Positions 53,052 to 63,542 of a DNA stretch of 64,000 nt are shown piece after piece. This DNA is from Laccaria trichodermophora (lineage: Eukaryota; Basidiomycota; Agaricomycetes; Agaricales; Hydnangiaceae): NCBI GenBank assembly GCA_018417955.1, contig JACTVC010000013.1:456633-520632 (forward strand), given 5' to 3'. A model generated the notes under the pieces. It had not been told where the DNA came from and made no database searches. It saw only the letters and a program-made list of their open reading frames with translations. How positions within the stretch are numbered: position 1 is the stretch's first letter; each line of letters starts with the position of its first letter. Position numbers and translations under genes: made by a program.

Positions 53052-54116
53052 TCAAATGTCAAGAAAATCCGGGTCCTCTTCGGTCAAAAGATCGAGGAGC
53101 TTGAAGAATGACGCCGCAGGGAACCCGACGACGTTGTTATAATCGCCTTCAATTTTTCGTATAAGAATACCGCCCAATCCCTAGGATATGTCCGTTAACA
53201 CAAGTGGCAGAGATGACAGAGCTTCGGCGTACCTGGATAGCAAAACCTCCAGCCCTGTCAATGCCCTCCTCACTATCTACGTATGCGTTGATGATGTGTG
53301 GAGGGCTGTCAGAAAAGTACACCAGAGTACGCTCATCTATTGATCTAAGACCAAAATGAGATTGACGATCCCCAGCGAGGCTGGACAGATGTATTTACTT
53401 GATAGTATAGCCCGGGGAAGTGAGGACGGGAAACACTGCAGGATGCGCTTTAAGTATGAAATTATCTGTAGATTTTAAGAGCCCACCAACGACTAAGCCC
53501 GTAACAACCTCACATACGCCACCATTCATATCTAATAACATCCGCAGGTTGTCCGCTTTCGATTGCGGTTTTTCAAGCAGTTCCTGATTCGCCTGGGGAA
53601 GCACCGAGTACGCTGTATCCGATGTTATGGGCTGAGCATGGGTCAAGACCACCGTATCCGCTAGTAGGAGTCAGTTGAAACATCCTGCTAGAACGGTATC
53701 TGGCAACTCACCTGCGATAACGAGGTCCGGAGCGTGGTCAGGATCTTGTTCCTACATATCCATTAGTGTATGCACATGTACGTGCAGAAGCGTACATACC
53801 ACAAGCCTTTCGTACACCTCCACCGCCTTGTGTGTTGCCGTCGCAACAGGGTACTCGTGTATGTCCGCAAACGAGCTCACAGGCAAGTTTTCCTCGAACG
53901 TCGATGGCACGATGTCAGGTTCAAGACCCTAAGAGGACGAATATACAATCCGGCCAAAGCAATGAGTTGGGAGTCGCATCCGGACGTGTGGACACGAACG
54001 AAAGTGTGCAGAATTTCGCGTCTTCGAGGGCTGTTGGAAGCGAGCACGATGCGTTTTCCGGCGAGCTTCTTAATCGCAGGAACGGCTAGCGCGTGAGGTA
54101 GGATGTGTTTGGCCAT
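53052..54116 (-). CDS. Maf-like nucleotide pyrophosphatase
   Basis: Seven exons (54116-54000, 53928-53800, 53751-53712, 53660-53487, 53435-53399, 53344-53233, 53180-53052) give 245 residues. Landmarks are the phosphate-binding IVLASNSPRRREIL, the EENLP and ATHKAVEVYERL segments, the catalytic Asp in VIAADTVV and TGLVV. YVDSEEGIDRAGGFAIQGLGG and GDYNNVVGFPAASFFKLL follow. Maf proteins hydrolyse dTTP, UTP and modified nucleotides, acting as housekeeping enzymes in the cytosol. Both catalytic segments are intact. The gene is head to head with HUS1, with a 356-base shared 5' region. Confidence 0.92.
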
Positions 54117-54472
54117 GGGAGTTGAAAGGAAGAGTAATTGTCGTGAGAAATTTTGGGTTCGCCTCTTTGCCGTTCTCCACGACGTGCAAAAGTCTACGAC
54201 GCGACGATCACGACAAAATCCGGCGCTGCAACTCCAGATTTTGTGAGTCTATGATAGTGAATTCCTGAGGTATATGCTAACAAGGCTTCCCCTGCTAGGA
54301 CATCATTCTGCTCGTAACAAGGCTCAACGACTAAACTCCATTGAACCGAGGCGACTCAGACGGTGTCTTAAACGTCAATTCGAAAAGCCTTCCAACGTGT
54401 ATCGGAATCACTGCATGTGCACAGACTTTTCTCTTGACATTGAGGGTACCCGCAACGTAAAGTTCACCGAAT
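54117..54472. promoter_or_regulatory. Divergent promoter region, Maf / HUS1
   Basis: The 356 bases lie between two ATGs facing away from each other. No clear TATA box. Overlapping open frames here are not protein-like. Confidence 0.5.
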
Positions 54473-55623
54473 ATGCGTTTTCGCGCAACGATCGAGCATG
54501 TCCCTACTTTCTTTCGTGAGCACATTCTTCTGTGTATCAATCTATCTCAAACATCCTCAGGAATCGTCCAAGCAATTGAGAAACTCCAAAAACGATTCTT
54601 GATCAAGTTTACGGAGACGAATATGCACATCATCTGCAATAGCGACGCGAACGAGGGTGGCATTCAAGTTTGGTCGTGCGTTCTATTCTGCTTATCGTAC
54701 TCTTCCCACTTGACATCAGTTCCAGGCAAATAAAACTAGATTCCATATTCACGAACTATCGCATCCAATCCAACGCGAACAACGAAATCACGATGGTCCT
54801 TCCTTCGGAAGCCTTACTGGCTGCATTAAAATCAGCCTCAGCATCCTCTCCAACCTCATCCTTTGAAACAGAAGAGGTCGTCATGAGATTAGCGAAAAAA
54901 AACGACCAAGCCTTACTGAGCTTTGAAATCTCTGGCTTGACGCGCGTAGGCCGCAAAGTGCGGGTGGCGCATGATGTCAAGATTGAAGTCATGAAACCTG
55001 CGGACGTCGAAAAGCTCTCGGAGCCGATGTGTCCTGAACCTGATGTGGGATTTTTTTAGCAGAAGATCTTTGCGAGTGGGATTATTTGACCTTCCTCACA
55101 GGTTCATATACTCTTGCCGCCATTACAGAAACTCAGGACGATCGTTGAGCGGCTGCGGCCCATGTCGGACATCTTGGCCGTCCGAGCGAACAATAACAAG
55201 TGCCTGCAAATCTCAATCCATACCGAGGGAGTGAAAGTGGAGACGGAGTGGAATGATTGCGTGAACCCCAAAAGTTCGTTTCTTTTGGTACCTTTTTCGC
55301 CTAGCCCTGACTTGGAGAACAGCCCAGGAAGATAATCCTGATGAACCACCAGAAGAAGCACGCAATCCCGAAGAATTATTCACAGTTCTCGTGTCCGTCC
55401 GAAGTTTCCTCAAATTCTTAAACAGCCATGTTGTTTCGACTACAACCATTGCATGTACGTGAACCATTTCATCTCGTATGGCTGGACCTAACCGATCACG
55501 CTCTGTCCAGGTATATGCCAACACCATTGTATGATCCTATACGTCTACATCGGGGATGTGGCGGACGCTGGGGGCGTTTTGACGTTCTATATCCCTGCGA
55601 TTATTGATGATGAAGGTCGATGA
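54473..55623 (+). CDS. HUS1: DNA-damage checkpoint clamp subunit HUS1
   Basis: Six exons (54473-54515, 54561-54675, 54726-55044, 55102-55287, 55328-55454, 55511-55623) give 300 residues. The N-terminus MRFRATIEHVPTFFRIVQAI and IKFTETNMHIICN are hallmarks of HUS1. The middle has LPSEALLAALKSA, LPPLQKLRTIVERLRPMSD, and the end VLTFYIPAIIDDEGR. HUS1 forms the PCNA-like 9-1-1 clamp with RAD9 and RAD1 and activates checkpoint kinases at damaged DNA. The exon 4/5 junction uses GTACCT..GCCCAG (40 bases), the shortest intron and the least certain. A fragment of this gene is embedded at 60022-60632. Confidence 0.9.
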
Positions 55624-55699
55624 CTTGAGCTCGAATGCCATTCTGCCTCATATATCCTGATTCTCGTCACCTGAATGAAGCCCTGCAGCAGAAAGCGCC

Positions 55700-55899
55700 A
55701 TGCAAATCACGTCAATCTGCCACATGGCTCATTTTCCTGTAGCAACCATGCTTGCAAGGATGGAACAAACCATACGAGCGTCCCTCAAGGGTCGGGGAAG
55801 ATACACCACATCATGAACGAATCCACATCCAATTCTGCAGACTCCGGGACACGATTCCCACCACCTTAACAGAGGAAGTCCGCTGCCCTATTGTGCCCA
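55700..55899 (-). pseudogene. Decayed duplicate of the next gene's 3' part
   Basis: On the minus strand short blocks (TCCCGGAGTCTGCAGA, TGGTTGCTACAGG) repeat sequence from 55900-56160. This suggests a partial tandem copy of the F-box gene end. No long frame remains. Confidence 0.45.
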
Positions 55900-56979
55900 T
55901 TATCCCTGTAGCAACCGTGGTACGCAAAGCTTTGTGAGGAAGGGAGCAAAGTGGGACATTGGCAAACCCACTGCGACGAATTCGCCATTCTCCCCAGGGA
56001 CAAAATTTCCAGGATCTATTGACAACTTGAAGATTCGTGCCACGGCCATCAATTCGGAGATGCGCAGATCTCTCAATGACAAAGTCTCCAACCTGGGGAA
56101 AGAGAACAACTGCACGAACGAGGCGACGTCCGCGTCTGCCGACTCTGGGACACGATAGGCCTCGACTGTGAGATGCTTGAGGTGGCGGAGCTCAATGGTG
56201 GCCATGAAGGGGCGAGGGTTGATGTTTTCCAACAACGCCTCAAAGTCATCATAGATGACTAGCCATTCCAGACATGGGGATGATTCGAAAAAGGCTCGCA
56301 GTTTGTCTGCTGGTGGCCATCGTGTGGCGAAACATAACTCAAGACTGGTCAACCCACTGAGGGGGCGCTCGTTCCATGCAAGGTAGACCCCCTCTAAACG
56401 GATCATCGTCAGAGCTGGGGTAGGTCCGACGAGGAATCCCGGCAGGGGGGCCGCGGAAATGATGCCCTTGCGGTAAATATCGGCCACGATTGTCAAGCTC
56501 TGTAGTCTCGGTGTGCTGATTCGGGTGAACCGAGCCAGGACGGAAGGTAGACTGCCGACGTGAGAGACTAGGATTGTCAGGGATCGCCAGCGTTCGCTGT
56601 GTGGTTGTATCAGGCGTAGCACTGGGTAGAGGTCGGTGAATCTTGTGCAGTCGAGGGTTATGTGCAAGGGGCTGTCCCTTGAGCGCTTGATGTGGTCAGG
56701 GACCCAATTTAAAGATTTGTTCAGGTCGTCCTTTAGACGACGGTGGGTCTCCAGGGAGCGGGAAAGGTGGAGGAAACCCCAAAGGCTGGGGAGACGATGC
56801 GAGATATCCCGCCATCGACGACAGACCTGTGAGAGTGAGGCGGTGAGTGGATGTTGGATCGGTATATTGGAGAAACGGCGTTGCCGGGGATAGTCTTCCG
56901 CGAAAGATGGAGGGAGATAGGCGCCCTCTTCAAAGATTTTCTCAAGGAGTTCGTTGGGAAGTGAATGGATCGTGGACAT
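55900..56979 (-). CDS. F-box protein, different subfamily
   Basis: Intact 359-residue frame. The F-box is N-terminal without a preceding coiled coil: STIHSLPNELLEKIFEEGAYLPP, then LSQVCRRWRDISHRLPSLWGFLHLS. The rest has leucine-rich stretches (PRLQSLTIVADI, LSGLTSLELCF, LRHLKHLTVEAY, FPRLETLSLRDL). It differs from the five 485-514-residue relatives in the F-box and layout. It ends in HFAPFLTKLCVPRLLQG and may be 3'-truncated or extended, given the partial repeat just downstream. SCF adaptor role inferred. Confidence 0.82.
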   Translation of the reverse strand: MSTIHSLPNELLEKIFEEGAYLPPSFAEDYPRQRRFSNIPIQHPLTASLSQVCRRWRDISHRLPSLWGFLHLSRSLETHRRLKDDLNKSLNWVPDHIKRSRDSPLHITLDCTRFTDLYPVLRLIQPHSERWRSLTILVSHVGSLPSVLARFTRISTPRLQSLTIVADIYRKGIISAAPLPGFLVGPTPALTMIRLEGVYLAWNERPLSGLTSLELCFATRWPPADKLRAFFESSPCLEWLVIYDDFEALLENINPRPFMATIELRHLKHLTVEAYRVPESADADVASFVQLFSFPRLETLSLRDLRISELMAVARIFKLSIDPGNFVPGENGEFVAVGLPMSHFAPFLTKLCVPRLLQG

Positions 56980-57875
56980 GATGCCGTTATTAATGGTGAT
57001 TTCGACCTTATGGGTGACCAGTGGAGTTCCTGGTTAGCAAGAGAGGATACTTAGACGTCTGCCAGTGCAAAGTGTACACACAAGATCTGATGATCATCGA
57101 GCTGAATCAAGTTGGCTATGCTCATAAATACAGATGAGATCTCTTTTCATGATGTCACATACAAAGTACATAAATAGTGAGGAGAAATGGCTGTTCTAGT
57201 AGTCGCCCTGAGCACTGATAATACACCGCAACGTTCGACATCAGTCCGAAGACGGTGAGAAGGGTCAAGGATGTTTCTGGCTTCTGCAACCGAAGAGAGG
57301 CAGTAAGGGAGCAGCCGAGATTGGGACTTCAGAGGACATTAGCGCCGATGTTAGGTGGCCGTTTGTCGTTGATGGAGGGAAGCAAGGGGGCAATGCCATG
57401 GATGTCGGCGGCCACGCTGGAATGAAAGATAAACTAGCTTTCTGATCATGATTTGGATGCAGAATGCGGAATCATGCTACGCGTACTTGTGTATCAGGTT
57501 CCCGTGAGGAGGGATTAACGTTGAAGTTGGCGACCTCCGCACGCACGACGCGATGGCGACGTCACGTCGCTTGTTCATCACTATCATTTCTTCGATAGCC
57601 TACGCTATGTGAATGAAGTTAGGAGGGAATTGCGAGAACAAGCGATGATTGGTGACGGGAAGTTGAAGAGACGTGCTGGGACAAAGCGAACGTCACCTAG
57701 TGGTCATGAAGAAAATATCAATGCGGCACCAACTGCAAAAACTCAACAGTTTTTGTTTTCGCAGAACACTGCCGATAGCTGCAGTATGACTTGAATATGC
57801 AATCGGAATTGCCCTTTAGCCGTTAGAAATTTGTTTCTTTACTCGAGATCCAAAAAACCGCAGCCGCCATGCCAG
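56980..57875. other. Intergenic between two F-box genes
   Basis: No convincing gene. A 61-residue plus frame (57609-57794) is not recognisable. Confidence 0.45.
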
Positions 57876-59369
57876 TCAGAGGGTGGAAATTGCAAGTACC
57901 AGACCTTCCTGCACAAGGATGTCTAGTTCGTCTTGGATATCCTGATTAATGACAAGTTTACCCAAAGTCCTAAGAGAAACTGACTGGAGCTGAGAGATAG
58001 CTCCTTGCTCGGCGCACAATCCTGTGGGTTGCGAAGTGCACTGTCTGAATCTGTACACAAGCATGTCGCGGAACAGAGACATGTGGCCATTCAACGAGGG
58101 GCGACCATGGAATGTGAAATTCTGCAAATTCGGAAGAAGGATATTGGTATGGGGCGGACAAAGCCGTTGAACCAGTTCTCTTATCAAATACGGGTTTTCC
58201 ATAGTTGAGTTGTCGAGTTCGAGATGCAACTCTTTTATCGATGGCATATTTTCTAGAACCTCGATCAACATGTAGTCGGAGTTTAATACGCCACTCAGAG
58301 TAAACTTCTCCAAGAGAGGCGAGGCGTAAAATGATTCTGTGATTCGGGGCAGAATGGCCACATCCGACCAGTAAAATGAACCGTGGAGGAAAACCTCACG
58401 CAGAGAGGGAAGTTTACTTGACTCTAAGATCCGGGCTGATGCCATGTTTACCGATGCACCGAACCAAAGCTCGATATACTCCAGACAAGTTAACACAAGG
58501 GGCTGATCGACCATGACTGAACTTCCTGGAAAATTGTGAGTCCAGCACTTGATGTCCCTGAAGGAGCAGCGAATTATGTTGGGCGCTTTGTGGAGGAATC
58601 CACGAATTTCATCCACCGATGAGTTTTCTGAAGTAAACTCCTGCAATCGGTGCCATGGAGCCAGTACACCGACAAGCCAGGGGTGGTAAAGATGAAGGGC
58701 TGAGAGTTGAGGAGCTCTCGAAAATAATTTGATGTGATGTCCTTCAGCGTAACCTGGGACAAATTTGACGGTCGCAGTGGTAAGGAGGGGTAGTGGAATT
58801 TCAACAGCAAAGATGTCGAGCCAAAGCTCATTGGGGGGAATGGAGAATTCAGCTTGCTTCCACCGCTCCGAGACGGAGCGAAGCATGGTCAAAATTTCCA
58901 CCGGGGGATTGCAGCACCAGGCATCTAGCTCTTCCCTGCTTGTAAGGCAAAAAGAGAGGGGGCAACTTGCAGTCTTAGACAGCCAGTCACGAAGAAGATC
59001 TGCTTGAGCCTTGCATCTTCTTCTCGTGAGGGAGAGGTGTATATTGCTCCAAAGCAAGGGAGTTGACCAAACAAGATCTCTCCAATCTTGGCAAATTTTT
59101 CCTAGGAAATAGGGGGTTATCGTTGGCGAACGTTCACCCTTGCTGTCGCCGTCGTTTAGCGGGCACGGTAACTGCATGGCCTTGTAGAAGATCGCAGATT
59201 TGATCTCGGCCGGAAGTAAAGAATTGAATGAGGATACGGCATTGATTTCTGAAGCCAATCTTTGGAGTTGTAGGCATAAATCGTTCCTCATCTCATTTTT
59301 TAGGTGATACTGGCGCAGCAGTGAGCCAGACCGTGACTCCGACATGCTTTTGGCACTGTTAGTACTCAT
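57876..59369 (-). CDS. F-box protein, family member 4
   Basis: Intact 497-residue frame (starts MSTNSAKSMSESRSGSLL). F-box: SLLPAEIKSAIFYKAMQ..LGKICQDWRDLVWSTPLLW. Leucine-rich part with LEYIELWFG, LPSLREVFLHGSF, MPSIKELHLEL. The tail QDIQDELDILVQEGLVLAIS matches the 45390-46889 gene; both share flanks, so this is the second copy of a segmental duplication. No lesion is visible. Confidence 0.87.
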   Translation of the reverse strand: MSTNSAKSMSESRSGSLLRQYHLKNEMRNDLCLQLQRLASEINAVSSFNSLLPAEIKSAIFYKAMQLPCPLNDGDSKGERSPTITPYFLGKICQDWRDLVWSTPLLWSNIHLSLTRRRCKAQADLLRDWLSKTASCPLSFCLTSREELDAWCCNPPVEILTMLRSVSERWKQAEFSIPPNELWLDIFAVEIPLPLLTTATVKFVPGYAEGHHIKLFSRAPQLSALHLYHPWLVGVLAPWHRLQEFTSENSSVDEIRGFLHKAPNIIRCSFRDIKCWTHNFPGSSVMVDQPLVLTCLEYIELWFGASVNMASARILESSKLPSLREVFLHGSFYWSDVAILPRITESFYASPLLEKFTLSGVLNSDYMLIEVLENMPSIKELHLELDNSTMENPYLIRELVQRLCPPHTNILLPNLQNFTFHGRPSLNGHMSLFRDMLVYRFRQCTSQPTGLCAEQGAISQLQSVSLRTLGKLVINQDIQDELDILVQEGLVLAISTL

Positions 59370-60021
59370 GCTGCTGGGTTGCTATAGAATTGTATATGCT
59401 GACCTGAAGGTTACTTGCTACTCCAGGGATTTGTCGACGTTGCCTGCCACAGACACGACGTCAAGATGAACTGGAGCTGTGTGTAAGCTTTTGACTCGTT
59501 GCTTTTAAGACAATGATACTTACATGCTTGTGACTCAGTTGTGACCAAGACCGAAGACCGTCTCTTCCGACTTGCAACCTCACGACTTCTTTTTCTTATC
59601 TCTACACAAGTAGGTGAAAATTTTGAATCTTTTCAATCGTGCTCACTCATCTGACCAGCAACGATCATTGCGTTGACTCTCGCCATGCAAGTTTGAGACC
59701 TCTGGGCCTTGTAGACTATGGATCTCACCAGGCATGGGTATTATGGGCCGCGCAAGCAGTCAAAAGCAAGGGCGGGAGCACATAAAAAGTTATCGGTTTC
59801 ACTTTGAATGGTCCGCTACTTCTCTCTTCCGAACGAAACTGTCCTCATAGAGACTAAGAAGGACGAGAAGGCCATCTCGGGCTTTTGCGCCCTATTGCCT
59901 GTACTCCAATGTATCTCACATAGGGTATGTAAATGTGAGTCTTTTTTGCGTCACTCCCAATCGAAAGTTTCTGAACCTCTTCGGGGTGGCAGGGTACACC
60001 TGAGCTTAGCAAGTACTGAGT
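59370..60021. repeat. F-box 5' flank, duplicate of 46890-47460
   Basis: Matches the 46.9-47.4 kb flank; no gene. It ends near the junction with the HUS1 fragment. Confidence 0.6.
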
Positions 60022-60632
60022 GTTGTGGCTCTTCCTTCCGAGGCCTTACTGGCTGCATTAAAATCAGCCTCAGCATCCTCTCCAACCTCACCTTTTGAAA
60101 CAGAAGAGGTCGTCATCAGTTTGGCGAAGAAAAATGACCAAGCCTTATCGAACTTTGAAAAATCTGGCTTGACGCGCGTAGGCCGAAAAGTACGCGTGGC
60201 GCATGATGCCAAGCTTGAAGTCATGAAACTTGCGGATGTCGAAAAGTTCTCGGAGCTGATGTGTCCTGAACCTGATGTGAGTTTTTTCAGTCACAGATCA
60301 TTGCGAATCAGATGAATTGACTTTCCTCATAGGGTTCACATACTCTTGCCTCCACTATAGAAACTCAGATTAGCCGTTCGAGCGACCGATAACAAGTGCC
60401 TGCAACTCTCGATTTATACCGGGGGTGTGAAGTGGAGACGGAGTGGAAGGATTGCGTAAACCCCAAAAGTTCGTTTCTTTTGGTAGCTTCTGCGGCACGG
60501 ACTAGGAGACCAGCCAGGAAGATAACCCTGACGGACCACCTAACTGAATACGCTCAGTTGAGGTATATACCAACACCATTGCATGATTTTCTACGTCGAC
60601 ATTGGAGAGTGGCGGAAGCTGGGGAGCGTTTC
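60022..60632 (+). pseudogene. HUS1: HUS1 fragment
   Basis: It contains most of HUS1 exon 3 (LPSEALLAALKSASASS through MCPEPD), the following intron, and shortened pieces of exons 4 and 6, with an internal loss of the ERLRPMSD region and frameshifts. No N-terminus or C-terminus remains. Introns are retained, so it arose by DNA duplication, not retroposition. Confidence 0.85.
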
Positions 60633-61015
60633 ATCAAGCAGTCGGTGAAGGATAGGGAAGATTCCTCCCACACAAGTTCAAAGCCTTCATAAACAGCATA
60701 AACAGCAAACCGTCAGCCATTGCCATGGTCACAAACGGACCTGTTCTCACTTCCAGAATCTTCATGCAATTGATTTCCGAAGCGATGTCTGTACGACCTC
60801 CCTGAGGTAGATACGCCTCCAGCCACACCTCCAACTCCCCTCCCCACATCTGCAGACAAACCTGACACCTCCTCTTACAACGAGACCTCCCTCGCTATTG
60901 AACAAACACCCCACGCTGCCTCATGACATCTCGGACGCCTCTCCCTCCCCACAGACACCTCACATTTCCGAGTCCTCACCTTCCAATCCATCCACCGCAC
61001 AAATTCTGCGAACTT
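60633..61015 (+). pseudogene. Broken copy C of the repeat-rich gene
   Basis: It joins a piece matching 34638-34740 to pieces matching 37030-37300 (the PEADTPPATPPTPLPTSA region). Most of the gene is deleted. It directly abuts the DUF4112 remnant at 61016. Confidence 0.78.
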
Positions 61016-61745
61016 TTGCTTGTCGGAGGAGGAGTCCTCGGTCCACAGTTACCTCACTGGGGACCATCTCCGCTCTGGACTTCACCTGCTCCTGATCCGC
61101 CTTGCTCAAACTGCCCTTATTACCCTCCTCAGACTCGCCCCCAGTCGTCAGCTTTTAGATAAGCTAAAGCCCTTCTCGACGCCATTGTCGCGCTCCAGGC
61201 AGCTTGATATGTTCCTCTCCTTTAACCCTCAAGAACTCCTCCAACAGCGCTGTGTTCCGGTTATTCGACTTGAACATGGCCAGTACGACGTCCCCAGCAA
61301 CCGATACAAACCCCACGCCGGCACTGACTAGATTGTTCATAAGCACACGCCTGACAAGCCACCTGAGAAGATCTGCCTGCCGGGCTTTCCGCCGGACGAG
61401 AAAGTAGTTTATGTCCGCAAAAGACCTATAATGAATGTCCGTCCAGCCGAAACGCATCCCGCAGATGGAGAACCCCTTCGAGGTAGTGCACTCGTTCTGC
61501 CAGCGGACGGATTTGAGGATGCTGAGAGGCCTGGAGGTGGTGCGCGCGATTGGATCATTCTTATACGTCGTTCGAATGGTGTAAAGTCTTTAATACACGT
61601 TTCTTTACTTTTTCTTTCCTCGTTCGTCGGTATATGTTTCGTAAAGCAGGTCTGGAGGAGCTTATTGGTCCAGGTGCATCTCGAAGCGGCCTTTCCGAGC
61701 ATGGCCGACATGGTGGTTCGAAGAAAGATTGTGGTAAAAGCTAGG
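61016..61745 (-). pseudogene. Broken copy C of the DUF4112 gene
   Basis: The sequence matches 39473-40230. SAGVGFVSVAGDVVLAMFKSNNRN is readable, but the first hydrophobic segment (LLPLVGDFAD) is disrupted by a deletion and frames shift in the C-terminal part. The starting MSAMLGKA is preserved in another frame. Confidence 0.8.
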
Positions 61746-62024
61746 CTACGCTGGCGTTGGTGGAGGAAGAAAGAGAAGAGCAGTTTACGGTGAACGTTCA
61801 CGCAGCCACAATAATCTCTCCTCCTTGAATGAGTTTTCTATGAGGTGCACCCAGAGGAAATATTCACGCCATGTGCATGAACATCATTGCACAAACATTT
61901 AGGACATTTTTTATTCATTCAGACTGGACTACTATGAGTACCATTGACCAACTGTTGCAAGACCCGACCTACCTTCTCTGAGTGGAGCCACGCCCGTGTC
62001 AAACCATCACCTGAGTATTCAAGT
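61746..62024. other. Intergenic
   Basis: Short spacer between the DUF4112 remnant and the stop of the last F-box gene; no feature seen. Confidence 0.5.
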
Positions 62025-63542
62025 TTATTCCAGCACTAAAACACCATTCAAAGTTCGGAGCGTCTTCATCGGGCCGAGGTGGGTACAAAAGTACAACGTG
62101 AATTCAAGGCCTCCTTGCACAAGGCTGTTTAATTCTTCTTGTATATCCGAACTGTCGACAAGTTCAGACGTGCTCGTCATGCACACCGACTTGATTTGAG
62201 CTACAGTTGTTTGTTCAGAGTCTATCTTGTCGGCTCGCGGAGCGCACTTTCGGAATCTGTACACAAGCACATCTCGGAACAAATGCATGTGTTCATTGAG
62301 TGAAGTGCCGCCGTGGTACGAGAAGCTTCGCAGATTGGGGAGAAGAATTTCTACATGAGGGGAGTAGAGCCGTTGCAAGAATTCTCCGGTGAGTAACTTG
62401 ATCCATGGATAGCCGACGAAGTTGAGGGATAGATCCTTCACTGAATGGATGTTTTTCAAAGCCTGAATCAAATCATGGTTCGACTTTATCATGGCACTCC
62501 AAGTAAATCTTTCCAACAGAGGCGAGGATTGAAACGAGTTTGTGATTTGAAGCAGGACAGCGTCCTGCGGCCCGTTCTCCGCAGGGTTGTAGAGGGAGAA
62601 TTCACGCAAAGAAGGAAGTCTGACTTGCCCTTTGAAAATCCAACCTGATTCAACAAATACATTGTCAACTTCAAAATGGAGTTCGAGATATTGCAGATGT
62701 TCCAACAGGAGCGGCCGATGGAGTTCTTGCTCCAGTGAACGCTCCAGATACCTTGATTCAATGGCTGTAAATGTGCAGCGGACTATACGAAGCGCATTTT
62801 GGAGAAAAAACCGAATCTCATCCCTGTAACAGGATTCTGCAAAAAACTCCTGCAATTGGTGCCATGGAACTACTAGCACCTTGCGCAAGAGCCCGAAGGA
62901 GCGACTAGCATGAAGATGAAGTTGTGAGAGTTGCGGAGCCATGAGCCTGCCAAGTAAATCCAACTCATATCCTGTTGAAGCTACGTAAATAGCAGCAGTA
63001 GTAAGAAGGGGTAGGGATTGTTTGGCGGGGGAAATGATGTTGAAGCAAGCTTGGAGGTTGTGAAAAGAGATGTCTATCTCTCTCCATCGTGCTGAGATAG
63101 ACGCAAAGAGGGTCAAAACTTTTACCGGAGCATGATGGCGCCGCGGCCGCGTCTCCAGAAAGTCCTCCATATCAAGACAGAAGGAGACGGGGCGTTTTCC
63201 GGTTCTGGACAGCCAGTCACGGAGAAGAACAGTTTGGGCCTTGTAGTTATCCGACGACAGCCGTAGATACAGGGTTGTCCAAAGGATTGGAGTTGACCAA
63301 ACGACATCCCTCCAACAACGGCAGATTTTGGCCAGAAAAAAAGGATTTGCTCCCACCAAAAAATCAAAGTCAGTTAACGAGCCCAAGGCATTGTAGAATA
63401 TTTCAGCCATGATCTCTACTGGAAGCTTGTTGATTGGGGATAGAGAGTTGAGTTGTGAGTTCAATTGTTGGCGCTCCTTTTCTTGTACCACTTGAAGAGG
63501 AACGGGCCGAGTGTGTTCTGTTAGTGCTTTTGTTTCCGCCAT
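62025..63542 (-). CDS. F-box protein, family member 5
   Basis: Intact frame; the ATG at 63542 (MAETKALTEHTRP) matches the start of its sister at 40506-41987 and is preferred over the in-frame 63569 start. Length about 505 residues. It carries NKLPVEIMAEIFYNALGSLTDF..LAKICRCWRDVVWSTPILW, then LSQLHLHASRSFGLLRKVL, LQYLELHFEVDN, LPSLREFSLYN and LFRDVLVYRFRKCAPRADKI. The C-terminus extends about 20 residues beyond the sister (THLGPMKTLRTLNGVLVLE), caused by loss of an earlier stop or a different 3' junction. Likely an SCF adaptor. Confidence 0.86.
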   Translation of the reverse strand: MAETKALTEHTRPVPLQVVQEKERQQLNSQLNSLSPINKLPVEIMAEIFYNALGSLTDFDFLVGANPFFLAKICRCWRDVVWSTPILWTTLYLRLSSDNYKAQTVLLRDWLSRTGKRPVSFCLDMEDFLETRPRRHHAPVKVLTLFASISARWREIDISFHNLQACFNIISPAKQSLPLLTTAAIYVASTGYELDLLGRLMAPQLSQLHLHASRSFGLLRKVLVVPWHQLQEFFAESCYRDEIRFFLQNALRIVRCTFTAIESRYLERSLEQELHRPLLLEHLQYLELHFEVDNVFVESGWIFKGQVRLPSLREFSLYNPAENGPQDAVLLQITNSFQSSPLLERFTWSAMIKSNHDLIQALKNIHSVKDLSLNFVGYPWIKLLTGEFLQRLYSPHVEILLPNLRSFSYHGGTSLNEHMHLFRDVLVYRFRKCAPRADKIDSEQTTVAQIKSVCMTSTSELVDSSDIQEELNSLVQGGLEFTLYFCTHLGPMKTLRTLNGVLVLE

